Part shown: positions 40,452-41,854 of the stretch, in pieces
How positions within the stretch are numbered: position 1 is the first letter of the stretch
Layout of the letters: every line of letters starts with the position of its first letter
Source of the DNA: Hankyongella sp964404985
GTDB lineage: Bacteria; Pseudomonadota; Alphaproteobacteria; Sphingomonadales; Sphingomonadaceae
DNA: 41,854 nucleotides
Direction of reading: 5' to 3'
NCBI GenBank assembly: GCA_964404985.1
Contig: CAYOMD010000024.1
Span: forward strand, 1 to 41,854
Position numbers and translations under genes: made by a program
The notes under the pieces: model-generated
Told to the model about the DNA's origin: nothing
Database searches by the model: none
The model's input: the letters and a program-made list of their open reading frames with translations, nothing else

Positions 40452-41138
40452 CGCCCAGTCGGTCAGGTAGGCTTTGCGCACCGGCGACAGGTCGTCGCCC
40501 AGCGCATAGACCAGCGGCTGGCCGGTCGGGATTTCGACACCGGTGATCGCCGAATCACTGAGGCCATCGAGGTGCTTGACCAGACCGCGCAGCGAATTGC
40601 CGTGCGCCACGACCACCACGCGCTTGCCCGCACGCAGCGCCGGCGCAATCGCCTCGTCCCAGCAGGGAATGACCCGGGCAATGGTGTCCTTCAGGCTCTC
40701 GGTCTGCGGCACGGGCAGACCAGCGTAGCGACGATCCCCCGAGATGTCATAGGGGCTGCCGGCCTCCGGCAGCGGCGGCGGCACATCGAAGGAGCGCCGC
40801 CAGACAAACACCTGCTCCTCGCCATGCTTGGCGACAGTCTCGGCCTTGTTGAGGCCGGTCAGGCCGCCGTAGTGACGCTCGTTCAGCCGCCAGTCCTTGG
40901 CGACCGGCAACCAGAGGTCCCCCATTTCCTCAAGGATCAGGTTCAGGGTCTGATTGGCGCGGGTCAGCAGCGAGGTGAAGCACTGGTCAAAGGCGAAGCC
41001 CTTCGCCAACAGGTCCCGCCCGGCCTGGCGCGCCTCGTCCGCCCCCTGGGCGGTCACGCTCACATCCCACCAGCCGGTGAAACGGTTTTCCAGGTTCCAG
41101 GCTGATTGGCCGTGGCGAACGAGAACGAGCGTCGGCAT
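40449..41138 (-). CDS. gpmA: 2,3-bisphosphoglycerate-dependent phosphoglycerate mutase
   Basis: A 229-residue dPGM. The phospho-His motif is LVRHGQSAWNLENRFTGWWD (His9). LNERHYGGLTGLNKAE, WRRSFDVPPPL and VVVAHGNSLRGLVKHLDGLS follow, with the second catalytic His in AHGNS. It interconverts 3- and 2-phosphoglycerate in glycolysis. Length is slightly below the E. coli enzyme (250). The stop lies inside a repeat end; no other gene is in its transcription unit. Confidence 0.95.
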   Translation of the reverse strand: MPTLVLVRHGQSAWNLENRFTGWWDVSVTAQGADEARQAGRDLLAKGFAFDQCFTSLLTRANQTLNLILEEMGDLWLPVAKDWRLNERHYGGLTGLNKAETVAKHGEEQVFVWRRSFDVPPPLPEAGSPYDISGDRRYAGLPVPQTESLKDTIARVIPCWDEAIAPALRAGKRVVVVAHGNSLRGLVKHLDGLSDSAITGVEIPTGQPLVYALGDDLSPVRKAYLTDWA

Positions 41139-41214
41139 GATAAACCCCCTGCAATGACGTGAGATGACGCCTTTACAGGGAGTTCGTCACAGAGGGAAGT
41201 ATCCGGCCTTGTCG

Positions 41215-41305
41215 CAGTTTGAAAATCCGCTCGTGGTGAGCTTGGCGAACCACGAGCCGCTCAGCCCTTCGTCCAAGCTCAGGGTGAGCGGGGATTTTCA
41301 AACTG
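41215..41305. repeat. 91-bp palindromic element, family G
   Basis: End arms CAGTTTGAAAATCCGCTC (41215-41232) and its inverted partner with a two-base insertion (41286-41305). Inside, CTCGTGGT pairs with ACCACGAG, and GAGCTTGG pairs with CCAAGCTC, giving alternative folds. It lies in the 195-base gap between gpmA and the partial surface protein, where no gene is seen. It could act on both flanking transcripts. Confidence 0.8.
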
Positions 41306-41333
41306 AGGCACTACCAAGTATCCGGTCTGCAGA

Positions 41334-41852
41334 TCAGGCGCGGCGGCGACGGGCAATCGCACCGAACGCAACCAGGCCCGCGCCCAGCAGGGCAAAGGAT
41401 GCCGGCGAGGATGCCGGAACAACGGTCTGCGGATCGTAAATCCCGATCAGGCCATTGCCGAAAACCTGCTGGTCCGCGCTGGCCGAGGCCAGATCGATCA
41501 CCGTGTTGCCGTTATCGAAATACAGGGTCGATACGCCATTGAACACCGGATGACCGGTCAACGCGAAGTCACCCGTGATGCCATTATAGCGCGTCGTGTT
41601 GTAAGCGAGGCCAAACTGCTGGAGAAAGCCGTTCCAGGCGTTGGCCTCACCTGAAGGACCGCCGCGTCCCGTGCCCGCCGCGATGTACACACCACCACCG
41701 CTGTTGGAGAAAGCACTCAGCGCGATAGTATCAACCGTGTACAGGCCGCCAACCAGCACAGCATCAAATCCGTTGAGGGCCACCGCGTCCAGCTGGCCGC
41801 TGGCAGACAGGGTTACCGTGTAGCCTGCGCTCGTCAGGGCCGACTGGAGCGC
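41334..41852 (-). CDS. Secreted protein with PEP-CTERM-like sorting tail, 5' end outside window
   Basis: Open from the window edge for 172 residues. The visible part has LNGFDAVLVGG, FSNSGGGVYIAAGTGRGG and ALTGHPVFNGV, resembling a class I amidotransferase-like or DUF4350-type fold (weak). The C-terminus is VPASSPASFALLGAGLVAFG followed by AIARRRRA: short motif, one membrane helix, Arg cluster, as in PEP-CTERM substrates of exosortase. The Pro-Glu-Pro core is replaced by ASSP. The start is not visible. Confidence 0.65.
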   Translation of the reverse strand, partial: ALQSALTSAGYTVTLSASGQLDAVALNGFDAVLVGGLYTVDTIALSAFSNSGGGVYIAAGTGRGGPSGEANAWNGFLQQFGLAYNTTRYNGITGDFALTGHPVFNGVSTLYFDNGNTVIDLASASADQQVFGNGLIGIYDPQTVVPASSPASFALLGAGLVAFGAIARRRRA

Positions 41853-41854
41853 GC

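Noticed and set aside
1..41854. tRNA, rRNA, CRISPR array, intact insertion sequence or prophage
   Set aside because: No tRNA T-loop context, no regularly spaced repeats with unique spacers, and no integrase, complete transposase or phage structural genes were seen.

Overview
The window is high-GC chromosomal DNA from an alphaproteobacterium. I infer this from several lineage-typical genes read in the sequence: a ChpT-type histidine phosphotransferase, a DivK-PleD pair, the division-site ATPase MipZ, a Usg-family protein, DUF1192 and RHH_4 proteins, a phasin, and two TTAA-N7-TTAAC-type (CtrA-like) boxes. I cannot name genus or species. No rRNA, tRNA, CRISPR array, prophage or complete insertion sequence was recognised.

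Layout. 1-2.4 kb: end of an EF-hand protein, a histidine-box membrane hydroxylase, a Usg protein and a divergent LysE-type exporter. 2.4-8.9 kb: chpT followed by a compact chemotaxis operon cheA-cheW-cheY-cheB-cheR with a hybrid CheA. 8.9-9.3 kb: repeat-only gap. 9.3-11.8 kb: a TerB/J-domain protein, a DMT transporter and an AmpD-like amidase linked by 4-base overlaps. 11.8-17.1 kb: Bax-inhibitor-1 protein, a YbbA/YbbP-type ABC transporter divergent from a TesA-type esterase, and ThpR. 17.2-20 kb: pleD and divK, then a catalytically degenerate GGDEF protein. 20-23 kb: RidA, a GDPD-fold pseudoenzyme, a COG3146 acyltransferase and a Sel1 protein. 23-28.1 kb: soluble histidine kinase, panC, mipZ, a Pam18-like J protein and a phosphohexomutase. 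28.1-30.9 kb: phasin, quinone oxidoreductase, DUF1192, a candidate small RNA and DUF4112. 30.9-33.1 kb: nadC and nadA, separated by repeats. 33.2-37.3 kb: acidic protein, mltG, RHH protein, DMT transporter, purK, purE. 37.4-41.9 kb: an active-type GGDEF protein, then a repeat-rich accessory region with an HlyD remnant, an AT-rich membrane-protein gene, a RAYT transposase remnant and several palindromic elements, then gpmA and a partial protein with a PEP-CTERM-like tail.

How the genes fit together. Cell-cycle and signalling functions are concentrated here: ChpT (phosphorelay to CtrA), DivK, PleD (c-di-GMP synthesis), a probable c-di-GMP-binding GGDEF homologue, MipZ, a cytosolic kinase and a chemotaxis pathway. 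Metabolic genes cover NAD (nadA, nadC), purine (purE, purK), pantothenate (panC), glycolysis (gpmA), sugar phosphates and polyhydroxyalkanoate granules (phasin).

The least explained material is between genes: a candidate terminator-ended small RNA with a perfect CtrA box in front, four phased TGCAGCA boxes over the phasin promoter, and at least seven families of short dispersed or palindromic repeats, several abutting or entering genes.
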